Positions 51,314 through 52,872 of a stretch of 52,872 nt of DNA are shown here, piece by piece. The first letter of the stretch is position 1. Every line of letters begins with the position of its first letter. The notes under the pieces were generated by a model. That model was not told where the DNA came from. It made no database searches and saw only the letters and a list, made by a program, of their open reading frames with translations. The translations under genes and the position numbers were made by a program. The DNA is taken from assembly GCA_017552435.1 (NCBI GenBank), contig JAFZPZ010000008.1, positions 1-52,872 of the forward strand. The letters run 5' to 3'. This DNA comes from Bacteroidaceae bacterium (GTDB lineage Bacteria; Bacteroidota; Bacteroidia; Bacteroidales; Bacteroidaceae).

Positions 51314-52872
51314 ATGAAACATCTAAAACTATTCCTAACCCTCCTTTTAGCCATGACCAGTGTCATGGTGCAGGCCATGGACTACCCTGACTTGGTAAGG
51401 GGGCATAATAGAACCGCTAGTCAACCCTACCAGGAATTCACCTTGAGGCTTGCTGCCCTGAAAGGTGTGGACAACTTTCTGTATTCTCACACATTCCAGT
51501 TCGGTAAAAGGAGTGGAGACAATATTCTTAATCCGTCAAGTTTTGAATATTCGAATTTCAATAAACGCACTGACGACGACTTTACTGGTTCATACGGAAT
51601 GAATGACGTCATTTTCCAGGATAACCAATTCGTGGTTATGCTCACCCAGATTACAGGCTTTGACAATCAAGTCGCCACCTTGCGGGTGTATAAACTTGAA
51701 GATCCATTGGAGGACTTTTCCGTCAAGTTTAAATGCAAGTGGAGGAATAACGTGTATCTTCAAGAATACGAAAAGTTTTTGGACTTTACCACCACTGCGG
51801 ACGAAAAAAGGAAGTTGAACGAGATGCAACTCACCACATGGGATTCCAAGGCGTATTTTGTATCGCCCGAAACCATGATTATCGATGCCCATTTCGGTAC
51901 TTCATCCAAAGAACGATATTTTGATGTGTTTGGACACCCAGAGGGCGAAAATCAGAACACGCTCCGCGGCCAAACTCCCAAACAACCGTCTGGCAGGTTC
52001 GAAGTCAAGGTTTCCGATTACGTGGGCTTATATGCTATTTCTCATCCTTACGAGGTCAAGCTGACAGAACACATGTCCTTGGATGAATATTGTACGCAGA
52101 CTTTTAAAGAACAGACGTTAACGACTAAGAGTTTCGCCCGTCCCACTGAGCTGAACTGTGCTCCGGACCAGTATGCCAAGAGCGTCACGCTGACCTGGCG
52201 TATGGCCGATGCCAAGAACTATGACCCCAATGATGCCCCCTACGTAGGGAAATGGTATATCTATCGTCGCAAGAAGGGAGACACCTCGTGGACCATGCTG
52301 AATTCGATGGCCATCAACGATGCTGCCGCCCAGTTCAAATATGAAGACAAGGATGTCCAACAGCTTCAGTTCGATACCCCCTACGAATACAACGTGTGTT
52401 TCTATCCCAACTATTGGCTGAAGGCCAATGAACATGGCGGCATCGTGATTCCCGAGTCACAAACCCCGATAGCACAGTTCAGCACCACCGTCGCTACCAG
52501 CATCGCCCTCACTTCGCCGCTCATTGGCAGCCCCGAGGCAGAGCCGTTAGAAGACAGAATCAAGGTGACGTGGAATCACCATTATGTGCCCAAGAAGACC
52601 TACAACGGCACCTACCCCACGTTTGCCATACAGTATATGAAGACCACCAGCTCAGAGTGGGTGGAGCTTGCCAAACTGAAGATATCGGATTTGGAGCAGG
52701 CAACGCAGACAGACGGCAGCTTAAGAGAAACGTATGTCCACTCAGAGGGTATCGAAGCCTCGTGCATAGGCTACAAGTATCGCATCGTGTTCGACCGTGG
52801 CGACGATGTGCCTTCTTTCGAGAGTTCGCCCAACAACTCGTACACCAGAATCAGCGGCGGAACCACCGTCAC
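51314..52872 (+). CDS. Secreted protein with fibronectin III-like domains, partial
   Basis: The gene runs off the right edge; 519 codons are seen. The signal peptide MKHLKLFLTLLLAMT ends near AQA-like VQAM (about residue 22). The first 250 residues are a strand-rich domain I do not recognise. At about 275-400 and 405-519 there are two fibronectin III-like modules, with KSVTLTWRM and DRIKVTWNHHY as the B strands and YEYNVCFYPNY and YKYRIVFDRG as the F strands. It starts 22 nt after the fimbrillin stop, so it is in the same operon and probably a partner exported to the surface. It may be very large. No stop codon is seen in the frame. Confidence 0.75.
   Translation, partial: MKHLKLFLTLLLAMTSVMVQAMDYPDLVRGHNRTASQPYQEFTLRLAALKGVDNFLYSHTFQFGKRSGDNILNPSSFEYSNFNKRTDDDFTGSYGMNDVIFQDNQFVVMLTQITGFDNQVATLRVYKLEDPLEDFSVKFKCKWRNNVYLQEYEKFLDFTTTADEKRKLNEMQLTTWDSKAYFVSPETMIIDAHFGTSSKERYFDVFGHPEGENQNTLRGQTPKQPSGRFEVKVSDYVGLYAISHPYEVKLTEHMSLDEYCTQTFKEQTLTTKSFARPTELNCAPDQYAKSVTLTWRMADAKNYDPNDAPYVGKWYIYRRKKGDTSWTMLNSMAINDAAAQFKYEDKDVQQLQFDTPYEYNVCFYPNYWLKANEHGGIVIPESQTPIAQFSTTVATSIALTSPLIGSPEAEPLEDRIKVTWNHHYVPKKTYNGTYPTFAIQYMKTTSSEWVELAKLKISDLEQATQTDGSLRETYVHSEGIEASCIGYKYRIVFDRGDDVPSFESSPNNSYTRISGGTTV

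Overview
The window looks like a chromosomal segment of a Bacteroidales bacterium, most likely Prevotellaceae (Prevotella in the broad sense). Evidence: many promoters of the Bacteroidetes form (TTG about 20 nt upstream of TAnnTTTG), fimbrillin and DUF6261-type proteins, RprX/RprY, GH76 and GH127 enzymes with short Type IX-like C-terminal tails, and the acpP-fabF-rnc order. I saw no rRNA, tRNA or CRISPR array.

Layout. (1) 1-4200: the end of an integrated element, all on the minus strand: a CHC2/Toprim primase, a DUF3987-like protein, a small unknown protein and a LexA/UmuD-like S24 protein. An imperfect palindrome of about 167 bp lies at 2524-2690 and a seven-copy decanucleotide array at 3217-3331. 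(2) 4200-6740: a strikingly AT-rich accessory island on the plus strand. It holds a KilA-N-like remnant, a secreted protein whose signal peptide is out of frame by one T, and a translationally coupled 553-aa multi-pass membrane protein of unknown function. (3) 7100-9970: a solitary HigA-type antitoxin with a palindromic operator, a double DUF1080 lipoprotein and an outer-membrane beta-barrel protein. (4) 9998-35200, minus strand: rprX-rprY; an EF-G paralogue lacking the catalytic His; a DUF4827 lipoprotein with hemW; pgm-nudC; a GH76 mannanase-SDR-DUF853 ATPase-unknown operon; metA-U32-zinc-ribbon protein; a small lipoprotein; a CE20-type esterase; and priA. (5) 35505-45259, plus strand: acpP-fabF-rnc, then a GH3-family adenylating enzyme, an Ig-like lipoprotein, DUF3108 and a GH127 beta-L-arabinofuranosidase. 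(6) 45300-52872: DUF6261, a 41-bp tandem repeat, an unknown 377-aa gene, a truncated nucleotidyltransferase, and a membrane-anchored AraC regulator divergent from a small ORF, a fimbrillin lipoprotein and a partial secreted protein.

Common threads. The core genes cover replication restart, translation, fatty-acid synthesis, methionine synthesis and envelope sensing. The accessory enzymes point to plant or yeast polysaccharide use (arabinan, alpha-mannan, acetylated glycans) with surface export. Two classes of dispersed repeat, a REP-like GC-rich palindrome (translated LTPxPSP or TPQPPLGGE) and AT-rich microrepeats, have inserted in frame into several proteins and so form interdomain linkers.

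The best candidates for something undescribed are the AT-rich two-gene membrane module (4500-6735), the 167-bp palindrome beside the element primase, and the fimbrillin cassette with its 40-codon leading ORF and paired direct repeats facing a membrane-bound AraC protein.
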